In this document: positions 32,202 through 41,386 of the stretch, one piece after another
Layout of the letters: each line of letters begins with the position of its first letter
Position numbering within the stretch: position 1 is the stretch's first letter
Assembly (NCBI GenBank): GCA_965198855.1
Contig: CBDAPZ010000001.1
Coordinates: forward strand, 1 to 64,000
Source of the DNA: BOG-908 sp965198855
GTDB taxonomy: Bacteria; Pseudomonadota; Alphaproteobacteria; Acetobacterales; Acetobacteraceae
DNA: 64,000 nucleotides
Reading direction: 5' to 3'
Notes under the pieces: generated by a model
Told to the model about the DNA's origin: nothing
What the model saw: only the letters and a program-made list of their open reading frames with translations
The model's database searches: none
Made by a program: the position numbers and the translations under genes

Positions 32202-35129
32202 CTACATGAGGATGATTTCCACCCGTCTGTTCTGTGGTTCCCGTACGCCCGCGGCGGTGGGAACAAGCGGATGGCGCTCACCGAAGCCTTGTATGGAAAC
32301 CTCGCCGGGGGGTACGCCGTCGCGGACAAGTTCGATCTGCACGGCCTGCGCGCGCCGCACGGAAAGTTTCTGGTTGTAGGCTGCGGTGCCGGATGCATCG
32401 GTGTAGCCGTTCACCTCGATGCGCGTCGTCTGCACATGTGTCGATGCGGTGGCGGCGGAAGCGACGATTTCACGCGCGCGGCTGGTGAGGTCGGCACGAT
32501 CCCAGTCGAAAAACACGAGATACGTGCGGGCGGGGATCACCATTGGGACTGGCGCGGAGGCTGCTTCCGGTGGTGCAGGCGGCGTTGCCGGCGGCCGGCT
32601 GAAGTGATAGCGCACCCGCGCGCCATAGAAGCAGGGTTCGCCCTCCTGGACCGTCTCGAAGCCGAGGCTCGACGAATACAAGCCGGAGGCGAAAGTGTAG
32701 TAATGATCGTTGGTGACGTTTGTCGCAAAGACGTTGAGATCGAACGAACTTTTCATGATGGACCCCCAGTTGAAACTCAGGTTGAGCAGCCGGCGGGCCT
32801 GCAACGGGCTGAGCGCACGTATCTGGTTGTTGGGAACACCCGGAGCTTCTTCCGCGAGAGCATCGACATAGTTGGAAAGCTCAGGGTCGCTGTAGATGAA
32901 CGACGCACCGAACGTCATCTTGCCCCAATCAGGATCCAGCGGGAGAACATAGCTTCCGCTCAACGTAAACTTGTTGGTCGGCGACAGGACAAGCCGATCG
33001 CCAGCGGCAGCCTGCGTCACGAGGATATACGGGCTGCTTGCCGGCGCGGAAAAAGCTGAAATCGCCTCGATATTTGTGCGAAGATAGGTGTAATCGGCAT
33101 CGACCGTGAAGCCGCGAAACGGTGTGAAGGACGCATCGACCTCAGCACCATAGATCTGCGATTTGCCGACATTGATGGGGCCGGCTGCCGGCGCCACGTT
33201 CGCGCCGGGCTTCGGATCGAAACCAGCCTGGATCTGCTGGTTGCCGAAGTCGTTATAGAAGCCGTCGATATTGAGAAGGCCGTGCAGCGCGCCGAGAAAT
33301 GACTGTTTTACGCCGGCTTCATAGGTGTTTAGTCGCTCCGGCTGAAAGGTGCTGAATGGCGGCGGCAGCGACACGGTGATACCACCCGCGCGGTAGCCGC
33401 GGGCGTATTTGGCATAGATCAGGGTTCCGTCTGCCGGCGTGTAGTCGAGGTCGAGCAGCCATGTCGGTGCGCGTGAGGATTCCTTGGCGCTAGCATTGCA
33501 AAGCGGAAGCCCGGAGGTTGAGATAATGGTGCAAGAGGGAGTGGGCGGTGTTCCCGCCGGAGCGAATGGCGACGGCAAGTTATACGTGATCAGCTGGGCC
33601 TGATCCGTTTCGTTGTCCCAGGTGTAGCGGATGCCGCCGGTGAGCTTTAGCTGGTCCGTCAGGCTGTAGGTGGCTTGGGAATAGACGCCGATATCTTTCG
33701 TGCGCTCACGGCCGATTTGAGAGTTTATGCTACCGTTCAAGCCTTCGGCTGCGAGAATGCCGAGTGGGTTCTTGCAGTCGAAGGTATAGATGTTGCTGCA
33801 ATCCGCGAGCACTGGACTTTCCTGCCCGGACACGCCGAGCGGATCGGCCAGTTCCAGATAGACGCCGCCCTGATAGGTCAGCCGGTTGTTCAACGCAGTG
33901 CCCTGGACCTGAAGTTCTTCGGTAAAGGTCGATTCATGGGCTGTGTCGCCCCCGGCCGGGGGTTGAACATAGGAGAAGTTGAACGGTGTTCCCTTGGGAA
34001 AGAGGAAGGGTATGAAGCTGTGCGCGTCGAAATCCGTCCCGAACAGCGCGGTGCTGAGATCGTCTTTTAATTGCGCATAGCTTATGATGTTCTTGATCGT
34101 GATTTCATCGGTCGCTTTCCAGGTTGTCGTGTTGATGGCCTGCCACGTGTTCAAGGCCTGGTATTGGTCCCCTAGAGCGCTCTCGACGGTATAGAACCCG
34201 GCTCCTGCGTATCTTTGCAGCTGCCCGCACGCGACCGACCCGAAAAGGCCGCTTGTGGCCGGATCGGGATTGCAGCCCGCCAGCTTTTGCACATCGCCGT
34301 TCTCGTGAGAATTGGTGTACGAAAAGATTGAATAATTCTCTATATCTTCAGTGACATCGACGACCAGACTTGCGCGCACCGCGGTATATTCGAGATCGTT
34401 CAGTTTACTGGGCCCGATACCGGAGACATTTTTTACGTAACCATCACGATTTTCATGATCGACGCCGATCCTCAACCGGATCTTGTCGGAAATTGGAATG
34501 TTGACGACGCCCTGAACTGACTTCATATCGTAATTGCCATAGCCTGTCTCGATATAGCCATCGAGGTTCGAGGTGGGCTTTTGCGGCACGAACAGCACTG
34601 CGCCGCCGGTCGTATTTTCGCCGAAGAGGGTGCCCTGCGGACCCTTCAGGATCTGTATGTTCGACAGATCGAAAAAGCTGCCGGCGTTGGCGCCATCGCC
34701 AACCGGAACGTTGTTGGTGCCGCCACGCGGCGCCACGACGTCGGCGAAGTATGTGCCGACCGAAGGCTGGGTGCCCTGGTCCTGCACAAACCCGCGCAGC
34801 GCGAAGGTTGTGTTCTGGCTGCCATAGTTGCTGTTGGCGGATAGCGATGGGGTGTAGGTCGCGAGCTCCGACGCAGTTTCGATGTTGCGGTTGCTGAGTT
34901 GCTGCTGATTGAAGACCTTGATTGAGATCGGCACGTCCTGGAGGCGCTCCTGAATACGTCGAGCAGTCACGATGATGTCGGTGGAACCACGTTCCTGGGC
35001 CGCTGATCGCTTTGGTGGAGATGGGGCGGCCGTTTTGGCTGGCGACACCGGCATTGCAGTTTGTGCAAGTGCTGGCAGGCTAAGCACAGTACATGTGCAT
35101 AGGCTGATCCTGAAAAAGCTGTGTTTCAG
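32202..35129 (-). CDS. TonB-dependent receptor fused to a C-terminal OmpA peptidoglycan-binding domain
   Basis: About 975 residues. A plug domain (STDIIVTARRIQERLQDVPISI, the IVTARR TonB-box-like start, then LRGF and NIQILKGPQGTLFG) is followed by a 22-strand-type barrel ending ARVRYHF. Instead of stopping there it continues through a proline linker (PPATPPAPPEAA) into an OmpA-C domain: YLVFFDWDRADLTSRAREI, VNGYTDASGTAAYNQKLS, RRAQAV and GFGERHPLV, with the Asp and Arg residues that bind diaminopimelate. The start is set at CTG 35129, since it gives the signal peptide KHSFFRISLCTCTVLSLPALA and lies five bases after GGGGAGG. The GTG at 35087 would remove it. The ligand is unknown (Fe complexes or carbohydrates). 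Confidence 0.85.
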   Translation of the reverse strand: MKHSFFRISLCTCTVLSLPALAQTAMPVSPAKTAAPSPPKRSAAQERGSTDIIVTARRIQERLQDVPISIKVFNQQQLSNRNIETASELATYTPSLSANSNYGSQNTTFALRGFVQDQGTQPSVGTYFADVVAPRGGTNNVPVGDGANAGSFFDLSNIQILKGPQGTLFGENTTGGAVLFVPQKPTSNLDGYIETGYGNYDMKSVQGVVNIPISDKIRLRIGVDHENRDGYVKNVSGIGPSKLNDLEYTAVRASLVVDVTEDIENYSIFSYTNSHENGDVQKLAGCNPDPATSGLFGSVACGQLQRYAGAGFYTVESALGDQYQALNTWQAINTTTWKATDEITIKNIISYAQLKDDLSTALFGTDFDAHSFIPFLFPKGTPFNFSYVQPPAGGDTAHESTFTEELQVQGTALNNRLTYQGGVYLELADPLGVSGQESPVLADCSNIYTFDCKNPLGILAAEGLNGSINSQIGRERTKDIGVYSQATYSLTDQLKLTGGIRYTWDNETDQAQLITYNLPSPFAPAGTPPTPSCTIISTSGLPLCNASAKESSRAPTWLLDLDYTPADGTLIYAKYARGYRAGGITVSLPPPFSTFQPERLNTYEAGVKQSFLGALHGLLNIDGFYNDFGNQQIQAGFDPKPGANVAPAAGPINVGKSQIYGAEVDASFTPFRGFTVDADYTYLRTNIEAISAFSAPASSPYILVTQAAAGDRLVLSPTNKFTLSGSYVLPLDPDWGKMTFGASFIYSDPELSNYVDALAEEAPGVPNNQIRALSPLQARRLLNLSFNWGSIMKSSFDLNVFATNVTNDHYYTFASGLYSSSLGFETVQEGEPCFYGARVRYHFSRPPATPPAPPEAASAPVPMVIPARTYLVFFDWDRADLTSRAREIVASAATASTHVQTTRIEVNGYTDASGTAAYNQKLSVRRAQAVQIELVRDGVPPGEVSIQGFGERHPLVPTAAGVREPQNRRVEIILM

Positions 35130-35465
35130 TGTGTCCTCCCCTTATTTTTTTGCCGGCATTCTGCCTTGCTGCCGCTGTCACCGCGCCAGGATTTGTGGCG
35201 TGTGTCTCGATCAACGCGAGGGCTTACGTTCCTTTCAAAGAAGGATCTTCGGTTTTCAAAACATTTAGCCTTAGCTTGAAATTTCCTGGCCAGCCTAACG
35301 CCGGCTTATGTTTGATTGTCCGTGCAAATTGATGCTTCTCGGCTTGATTGCGCAAGCACCATGCTTGCGGCAACGCGCCCTAAAGGCAGAGAAAAGGACA
35401 TGAAACGTTTTGACCTTGTCCGAAAATCGGTAAGCGCTAGTAGAACGGGTTGGGAGGGCAGGCCG
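35130..35465. promoter_or_regulatory. Divergent spacer between the TonB receptor and the alpha/beta hydrolase
   Basis: 336 bases. Near the receptor start lies an exceptionally strong Shine-Dalgarno (GGGGAGG on the minus strand, 35135-35141). Two in-frame upstream ATGs for the hydrolase exist (35316, 35400), but the SD GGGAGGG occurs only before 35466. No Fur box could be recognised with confidence. Confidence 0.4.
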
Positions 35466-36407
35466 ATGACACCGCAAACCATTCCAGCAGACGAAGCCGC
35501 CGGCGTGCCGAGCGACCGGTCGGTCGGTCGGGACGTGTCCGCATGGCCTGAATCGTTGCCGTGGCATGAACCTCAGGCAGTGCGGGTCGCTACCGGTGGC
35601 ACAGACGTCGAGTTGCTGGTGTGGGGCAAGCGCGGCTTGCCGGGATTGTTCCTGCTCCATGGCGCCGGGGCGCACGCGCACTGGTGGGATAGCGTGGCGC
35701 CGCTGCTCGCTGAGACGCACCGCGTGGCGGCGATGACCCTGCCGGGAAATGGCAGATCCGCATGGCGGAGCCGCTACGCAAGTGCTGATTTTTTTGAGGA
35801 TGCGTTGGCCTGCGTGAGGGCGGCCTCACTTGCCGATGCTGGCCGGCCGGTTTTCGTAGGTCATTCCATGGGCGGAGCGCATCTGATGTATGGTGCGGTT
35901 CACGCGCCGGAGATGATGGGCGGGCTGGTGCTGGTCGATACGAGCTTTCGTTCGCCCGTCACCGGCAAAACGGCAGCGCAGGCGCAGACAAGGCGGATGT
36001 TCGCCACCGAGGCAGAAGCGCTGAGCCGCTTCCGGCTGACGCCCCCAGGCCCGGCGCGAAAGCCGGCGCTGCTGATGCATGTCGCACGCCATGCGTTGAT
36101 GCAGACATCCGAGTCCGATGGCGGCACGAGCTGGTGCTGGCGTGCCGACCCGGCATTCTGGACCAAGTTCGAGCCGGGTATCGAGCAGGGACCGTACACG
36201 GCGCCGCTTAGGCCGAAGGTCCCTGCCGTGCACATGATCGCCGAACACTCGCACGTGGCCGCGTGGGCGGCGTCCTCGCCCCTGAGTGACGAGGTTATTC
36301 GCATCGTGCTTCCAAAATGCGGGCACCATGTGATGCTGGATCAGCCGCTTGCGCTCGTTGCGGCGTTGCGTACACTTCTCGCTGTTTGGCCATGGCGACC
36401 AGAGTAA
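35466..36407 (+). CDS. Alpha/beta-hydrolase-fold protein
   Basis: 313 residues from the ATG preceded by GGGAGGG; an upstream ATG at 35400 with AAAGGA would add 22 residues. The fold is clear: the oxyanion loop LFLLHGAGAHAHWWDSV (about 60), nucleophile elbow VGHSMGGAHLM (Ser about 137) and catalytic His in PKCGHHVMLDQP near residue 290. The acid is probably the Glu in MIAEHSH. The cap region is short. It could be an esterase, a meta-cleavage product hydrolase or an epoxide-hydrolase-like protein. It is followed by an SDR and an AraC regulator in the same direction. Confidence 0.82.
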   Translation: MTPQTIPADEAAGVPSDRSVGRDVSAWPESLPWHEPQAVRVATGGTDVELLVWGKRGLPGLFLLHGAGAHAHWWDSVAPLLAETHRVAAMTLPGNGRSAWRSRYASADFFEDALACVRAASLADAGRPVFVGHSMGGAHLMYGAVHAPEMMGGLVLVDTSFRSPVTGKTAAQAQTRRMFATEAEALSRFRLTPPGPARKPALLMHVARHALMQTSESDGGTSWCWRADPAFWTKFEPGIEQGPYTAPLRPKVPAVHMIAEHSHVAAWAASSPLSDEVIRIVLPKCGHHVMLDQPLALVAALRTLLAVWPWRPE

Positions 36408-36571
36408 ATTCGCTGAAATCGCATCGTTCAAAGCACCGGCGATCTCGCGATGTGCGCTGCACTGCGGTCTAGCGCGGATTATGTCCTCTTTTCTGCCTTG
36501 GGGACCGGAGTTGGGCTGATTGAGGCTCGCGCGCCAGGGCAAAGGGCGTCACGAGATGACGCCACAAGACC

Positions 36572-36619
36572 GGCATGAAGCGAGACTGGCATGAAGCAAG
36601 ACTGGCATGAAGCAAAGCT
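36572..36619 (+). repeat. Three tandem 16-bp repeats in an mRNA leader
   Basis: The units ggcatgaagcgagact, ggcatgaagcaagact and ggcatgaagcaaagct lie head to tail at 36572, 36588 and 36604, directly before the SDR start at 36639. Because the unit is 16 bases long, each copy places an ATG in a different frame. The middle copy is in frame with the SDR and opens a possible 16-residue N-terminal extension. A slippage-prone leader is a possibility. Confidence 0.85.
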
Positions 36620-36638
36620 GGCGAGAGAGAGATTGGAC

Positions 36639-37442
36639 ATGACCGACCAACCGCCGATCGATGTGGAGGTATATGGGCCCTGGGCTTTGATCGTCGGCGG
36701 ATCGGAAGGGGTTGGCGCAGCCTGCGCGCGGCAGCTCGCTGCAAATGGGTTCAACCTCGTCCTCGTCGCTCGCAAGCTCGAACCACTTCAGGCTCTGGTG
36801 CAGGAACTTGCGAAGACCGGTGTTGAAGTGCGCCACGCGTCGGTCGACCTCAGCACGCCCGACGCGCTCCAAAGGACGCGAGCGCTGACGGATGACATCG
36901 AGGTCGGGCTGCTTCTCTACATCGCCGGTGCGAATGACACACGCGGCAACTTCCTAGACCTCGATCCCAGAGTCTTTCGTTCGGTCATTGCGATCACCGT
37001 CTCTGGACAGGCGGAGTTCACGCATCATTACGGCAGAAAGATGCGCGCGCGCAGCCGGGGCGGCATCGTCCTTGCTGGTTCGCTCTCCAACTTCCTAGGT
37101 GCGGCAACGCTCGCCACCTACACCGCCGCAAAGGCATTCAGTCGCATCTTCACGGAATCACTTTGGGCCGAATGCGCGGAGATGAATATCGATATGCTGC
37201 ACGTTGTTGTCGGCTATACCGACACGCCTGCGATGCGCCGGCTCGGGCTGGATACCAGCGGTGCGCAGTCCTGCGAGGACGCCGCGTGTCAGACGCTGGC
37301 GGCGATCCGCAACGGGCCGCTTCTTTTTCTCGGCGGCGAGGCTAGCCTCAAGCTGGCCACTACCCGCTCGCAACTCGTCAACCGTGGCGATGTAATCCGC
37401 ACATCGGCAACCCCAAGACGGGAAGACATTTCGCACGTCTAG
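36639..37442 (+). CDS. Short-chain dehydrogenase/reductase-like protein
   Basis: 267 residues from ATG 36639. ALIVGGSEGVGAACARQLA carries the SDR cofactor motif (GGSxGxG). LYIAGANDTRG sits at the NNAG position, LAGSLSNFLGA at the catalytic Ser and YTAAKAFSRIF at the Tyr-x-x-x-Lys (about 155-159). The N-terminal extension DVEVYGPWALIVGG is characteristic of hydroxysteroid-type SDRs annotated in AraC-linked clusters. It is followed 36 bases later by an AraC-family regulator in the same direction, so the two probably share a transcript. Substrate unknown. Confidence 0.84.
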   Translation: MTDQPPIDVEVYGPWALIVGGSEGVGAACARQLAANGFNLVLVARKLEPLQALVQELAKTGVEVRHASVDLSTPDALQRTRALTDDIEVGLLLYIAGANDTRGNFLDLDPRVFRSVIAITVSGQAEFTHHYGRKMRARSRGGIVLAGSLSNFLGAATLATYTAAKAFSRIFTESLWAECAEMNIDMLHVVVGYTDTPAMRRLGLDTSGAQSCEDAACQTLAAIRNGPLLFLGGEASLKLATTRSQLVNRGDVIRTSATPRREDISHV

Positions 37443-37478
37443 GAGGATAAAGGTGGTGCGATCAGAGCAGAGGAAAGC

Positions 37479-38414
37479 ATGTTAACGGCCAAGATTGCCA
37501 TCGCACGGGAGCGTTATGCTGGCTGGCTGGACGTCACGCGGACGGCTTCCGGCACGTTGGACAGCTACTGCACCGAGAGCCTGGTGGATTTTAACGGCGG
37601 ATGGACGGAGCTTCGGCGTTTTACTTGGTCGACTCCACTGGAATCGATCTGGCGTACTGGCGAGCGATGCTATTTCTTGAGCCTCTCGCTTGATGGCGCG
37701 ATTGAGACGAACCGGCGCAACGTGGCGCTTCCGTCTTCGACGCTCTGTGCCGACAGGCGCGTCTTGCTGGTTGGGCCAGAGCAGACGATCAGCAGTATCT
37801 GCATGGCAGGCGGCCATCGGCGTTCAATGCGATGCCTCATCGATGCCGCTTTCGTCGAGTCGATCTGCTCCAATCGCCCCAACCCGGAAGAACGCGCGCA
37901 GCTTGGAGCCATCGATTTCAGCGGCGGACCTATGGAGTGGCTACTGTTCCGCATGTATCGCGAAATATGCGCCGCTGAGGTCGGCATGACGGTCATGGTC
38001 GAAAGTATCGCACGCCAAATGGCGGTCGAGATCGTACGGACGATCGAGCGGCGGCGGCGCGAGGCGCGTCAACACTCGGGTGGCTTACCTTCCTGGCAGA
38101 TGCGCCTGATGCTTGAGCGGATTTATGCTGAAGGGCCGTTGCCGAAGATAGGCGAACTCGCCGACGTCTGCGGGATGACTGTCCGTCATCTTGGGAGATC
38201 ATTCCATGCCCAGACTGGCAAGACGCTCGGCAAGTTCATCGCCTCGGCCATGGCCGAGCGGGCTGGCAAGATGCTGGACGCTGGCGTGCCGGTTGGCGCC
38301 GTCGCCAGGACGCTTGGATATACAAGATCAAGCAGCTTCGCGCACGCGTTTCATCAGGAGACCGGCTTGCTGCCATCCAGCGTAAGGGAAGGGCAGAGAA
38401 AGCTCCCAAGATAG
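37479..38414 (+). CDS. AraC-family transcriptional regulator
   Basis: 311 residues. The C-terminal AraC DNA-binding domain (LPKIGELADVCGMTVRHLGRSF about 225-246; VGAVARTLGYTRSSSFAHAF about 275-294) is intact. The N-terminal 190 residues resemble the variable sensor half and begin MLTAKIAIARERYAGWLDV. An AGAGGAAA site precedes the ATG. It probably regulates the SDR immediately upstream and perhaps the alpha/beta hydrolase. Confidence 0.88.
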   Translation: MLTAKIAIARERYAGWLDVTRTASGTLDSYCTESLVDFNGGWTELRRFTWSTPLESIWRTGERCYFLSLSLDGAIETNRRNVALPSSTLCADRRVLLVGPEQTISSICMAGGHRRSMRCLIDAAFVESICSNRPNPEERAQLGAIDFSGGPMEWLLFRMYREICAAEVGMTVMVESIARQMAVEIVRTIERRRREARQHSGGLPSWQMRLMLERIYAEGPLPKIGELADVCGMTVRHLGRSFHAQTGKTLGKFIASAMAERAGKMLDAGVPVGAVARTLGYTRSSSFAHAFHQETGLLPSSVREGQRKLPR

Positions 38415-39442
38415 ATCCTTTTATCAACCACCGCAGAAACGATCTAGCGCCTCAAGACAACCCTGATCACCAGGAAAACCCTGCCTTTTAGACTCTGGTG
38501 CCATGAGCTGCATGACGTCAAAATTGCGCGGACAGGCAGAAAAACACTTGGCGAAATAACAGTGAAACGCCTTTTTATGTAGCCGCCGGATTTCTCGTGA
38601 AGACGCTCCTTCTATCGCTCGATGCTGATATTTGCCTGCGCTATCACCGCAGGATTGTCGAAGTTCGGCTGCAAAGTATCCAACTCGTCACCTGCCGTGC
38701 AGAGGGGCAGGGGAGATGCGGGCGCGGCCTTGACCAGCAGCTGGCCGTCATCCTGTAATTGCCGTTGCGATCAGTGATTCGACCGCGGATGCCGGGATCA
38801 ATCCCATGAAGGCACAAATCGCATTTGCCGACGATGACAGCCCGTTTGCACGTCGCCTCCTTGTCAGGCCGAGCGAGGTTTTCGACAAAGCGGATACCGA
38901 TTTTTATTTTAGCCGCGTTTTCACAACACTGAATGGCATGTTGAATTTTCCAAAGGATTTTGCACATTGATGTAGGTCTTGAGTACAACACGCAGAACTA
39001 TGCAGACCGAACCTCTATCTGAGCCGGTATTCGTTACCGTGAATAGAAACCGTGTAAGCTGCGCCTTTCTTCGCGATCTAGGGTAACAACGACACGCTGG
39101 ACTATCCGCAAGCCCGCCAGTGATCGGACCGCATCGCGTTATTTTTGAGGGTTGCGCACGCCACCACTACAACCTCGCGGACCCTTATGATAACGAGTTT
39201 ACACTACCGTTTGGCGCGATGGTTTGGTCGGCAGCGTCTAGCACGGCCTTCGTTGGGCGCCGCTCCTCCGCAAAATCTATATGACTTTTATATATCCGGA
39301 CTTCCCGAGTCATATGGCATTTATATGGCCAAGCATGTTTATACTTCTCCGTTAAAGTTTTTGTCGAGGATGGCTGTACTTACGGATGTCAAAGTCACCG
39401 CGTTCGATTTCCGTGTGCCACCAAGAACCCATGGAGTTTTAT
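38415..39442. other. Long spacer upstream of the kdp operon
   Basis: 1028 bases. A 116-codon open stretch on the minus strand (38644-38991) contains a cysteine pattern (CKRAVIVGKCDLCLHG). In a shifted frame an ordered ending (DDGQLLVKAAPASPLPLC then ELDTLQPNFDNPAVI) follows, which suggests a frameshifted remnant of an unidentified gene. The 450 bases before 39443 should hold the kdp promoter; they become AT-rich around 39280-39350. No clear sigma-factor elements were assigned. Confidence 0.4.
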
Positions 39443-39526
39443 ATGCTGGATGTTCTCTACCTTGTCGGAGGCTCCGTCTTCTTTGTCGTCTCCGTGTTGT
39501 ACACCACGGCGTGCGACCACCTGTAG
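39443..39526 (+). CDS. 27-residue single-span membrane peptide preceding kdpF
   Basis: ATG at 39443, seven bases after GGAG. The peptide MLDVLYLVGGSVFFVVSVLY then TTACDHL has one hydrophobic span and ends at TAG 39526, nine bases before kdpF. Similar tiny peptides sit upstream of kdpF in several alphaproteobacterial kdp operons and are usually unannotated. It is probably a membrane accessory of the Kdp complex or a translated leader. It has no cytoplasmic domain. Confidence 0.7.
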   Translation: MLDVLYLVGGSVFFVVSVLYTTACDHL

Positions 39527-39535
39527 GATGATCCG

Positions 39536-39625
39536 ATGACCTTCGAATATATGCTCGGGTCAGCCGTCACCGTCGGCTTGCTCTGCTATCTCATCTACGC
39601 GCTGATCCGCCCCGAGCGGTTCTAA
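39536..39625 (+). CDS. kdpF: K+-transporting ATPase small subunit KdpF
   Basis: 29 residues (MTFEYMLGSAVTVGLLCYLI then YALIRPERF). This is the single-helix KdpF subunit with the characteristic YALxRPERF end. In the KdpFABC complex it lies in the inner membrane between KdpA and KdpB and stabilises the pump. It ends at TAA 39625, 12 bases before the kdpA start, where TAAGGAG doubles as the kdpA ribosome-binding site. Confidence 0.92.
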   Translation: MTFEYMLGSAVTVGLLCYLIYALIRPERF

Positions 39626-39637
39626 GGAGCGGCTTTC

Positions 39638-41365
39638 ATGACTTTCAACGGTATAGTGCAGATTGCACTTTTCTGCCTCCTGGTAGGGTTGCTCGTCAAA
39701 CCCCTGGGCGGATACATGACCAGGGTTTTCAACGGCGAGCGAACGCTGCTTCAGCCGATCCTCAAACCGATCGAGATCGGCCTTTATCGCATCTGCGGCG
39801 TGCGCGAAAATGAAGAGCAGCACTGGGTTGTTTACGCCGTTGCCATGCTGCTGTTCAGCCTGGCTGGATTTATTTTGCTGTACGCGCTTCAGCGTCTGCA
39901 AGGTTTCCTGCCGTTCAACCCACAAGGACAGACGGCCGTAAGCCCTGATCTCGCCTTCAATACCTCAGCGAGCTTCGTAACGAACACGAATTGGCAGTCT
40001 TATACACCGGAAAGCACGATGAGCTATCTCGTGCAGATGTGCGGCCTGACAGTGCACAACTTCGTCTCCGCCGCAACAGGTATTGCACTCGCAATTGCAC
40101 TGATCCGTGGTTTTGCACGTCGTTCGGCGTCCACGATCGGCAATTTCTGGGTCGATCTGACACGATGCACTTTGTATGTGCTGCTTCCCGTGTCGATTGT
40201 CGTCGGCCTGTTCTTTGTATGGCAGGGCGTACCGCAGAATCTGCATGCCTACACGACCGTCACCACGCTTGAAGGCGCCAAACAAGTCATTGCGCAGGGC
40301 CCTGTCGCTTCTCAGGAAGTGATCAAGATGTTCGGCACGAATGGCGGCGGTTTCTTCAATGCCAATTCCGCGCATCCATTCGAGAACCCGACGGCACTGA
40401 CGAACCTCATCCAAATGATTTTGATCTTTGCAATCGGTGCTGCGCTGACAAACGTGTTTGGTCGCATGGTCGGCGATCAGCGTCAGGGATGGGCCATCTT
40501 TGCCGTCATGGGCGTGTTGTTCCTGGCAGGCGTAGCCGTGACCTACCCGGTCGAGGCAGGCGGAAACCCCGCCTTTGCGGCCATGCATGTCGATAGCGCG
40601 CATACGGCACTTCAGGCCGGCGGCAACATGGAGGGTAAGGAGGTCAGGTTCGGCATTGCCAACTCTGCCCTTTTCACTGTCGTAACGACAGATGCCTCCT
40701 GCGGCGCTGTCAACAACATGCATGACAGCCTTCTGCCTCTGGCGGGCATGATCCCGATGATCAACATCATGCTCGGTGAGATCATCTTCGGCGGTGTGGG
40801 GTCCGGTCTTTACGGCATGCTGGCCTTCGCGATCATCGCGGTCTTCGTGGCGGGTTTGATGGTGGGGCGTACACCTGAATATCTCGGCAAGAAAATCGAG
40901 GCGAAAGAGGTGAAGATGTCGATGCTTGCCATCCTCATTCTTCCGCTTGCCATCCTTGGTTTTACTGCGTTGGCGGTCGTGATCCCGGCTGGTACAGGCG
41001 CCCTCGGCAACGCGGGACCGCATGGTTTCAGTGAGGCTCTCTATGCCTTCACCTCGGCCACGGGCAATAACGGCAGCGCCTTTGCCGGGCTGAGTGCCAA
41101 TGTGCCGTTCTGGAACGCGACAATTGGGATAGCAGCCCTGATCGGACGCTTTCTCTTCATCGTTCCGCTGATGGCGGTCGCCGGATCGCTCGCTGCCAAG
41201 AAGATCGTTCCCGCGTCCGCAGGCACGTTCCCGACAAATGGTCCGCTCTTTGTAGGACTGGTTATAGGAACGATCCTGATCGTCGGTGGCCTCACCTTCT
41301 TCCCGGCCCTCGCACTCGGCCCTGTGGTCGAGCACTTCGCGATGAATGCCGGCAACACTTTCTGA
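39638..41365 (+). CDS. kdpA: K+-transporting ATPase potassium-binding subunit KdpA
   Basis: 575 residues, normal for the family. A superfamily-of-K-transporters channel subunit with four pore regions: NTNWQSYTPESTMSYLVQMCGL (first selectivity loop), GTNGGGFFNANSAHPFENPT (second), TTDASCGAVNNMHDSL (third) and TSATGNNGSAFAGL (fourth). It selects K+ and feeds it to KdpB for ATP-driven high-affinity uptake. Start ATG with GGAG 10 bases upstream. Operon kdpF-A-B, gaps 12 and 21 bases. Confidence 0.97.
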   Translation: MTFNGIVQIALFCLLVGLLVKPLGGYMTRVFNGERTLLQPILKPIEIGLYRICGVRENEEQHWVVYAVAMLLFSLAGFILLYALQRLQGFLPFNPQGQTAVSPDLAFNTSASFVTNTNWQSYTPESTMSYLVQMCGLTVHNFVSAATGIALAIALIRGFARRSASTIGNFWVDLTRCTLYVLLPVSIVVGLFFVWQGVPQNLHAYTTVTTLEGAKQVIAQGPVASQEVIKMFGTNGGGFFNANSAHPFENPTALTNLIQMILIFAIGAALTNVFGRMVGDQRQGWAIFAVMGVLFLAGVAVTYPVEAGGNPAFAAMHVDSAHTALQAGGNMEGKEVRFGIANSALFTVVTTDASCGAVNNMHDSLLPLAGMIPMINIMLGEIIFGGVGSGLYGMLAFAIIAVFVAGLMVGRTPEYLGKKIEAKEVKMSMLAILILPLAILGFTALAVVIPAGTGALGNAGPHGFSEALYAFTSATGNNGSAFAGLSANVPFWNATIGIAALIGRFLFIVPLMAVAGSLAAKKIVPASAGTFPTNGPLFVGLVIGTILIVGGLTFFPALALGPVVEHFAMNAGNTF

Positions 41366-41386
41366 TACAGATCTAGGACGCTCGAA

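Noticed and set aside
30635..32209. 524-codon plus-strand frame spanning the YcaO end and the SDR
   Set aside because: It crosses two real genes in wrong frames; only a short hydrophobic part (31060-31230) was kept as a weak observation.
39145..39531. 128-codon plus-strand frame before kdpF
   Set aside because: Arg/Pro-rich end, no ribosome-binding site, and its end overlaps the better supported 27-residue peptide gene in another frame.
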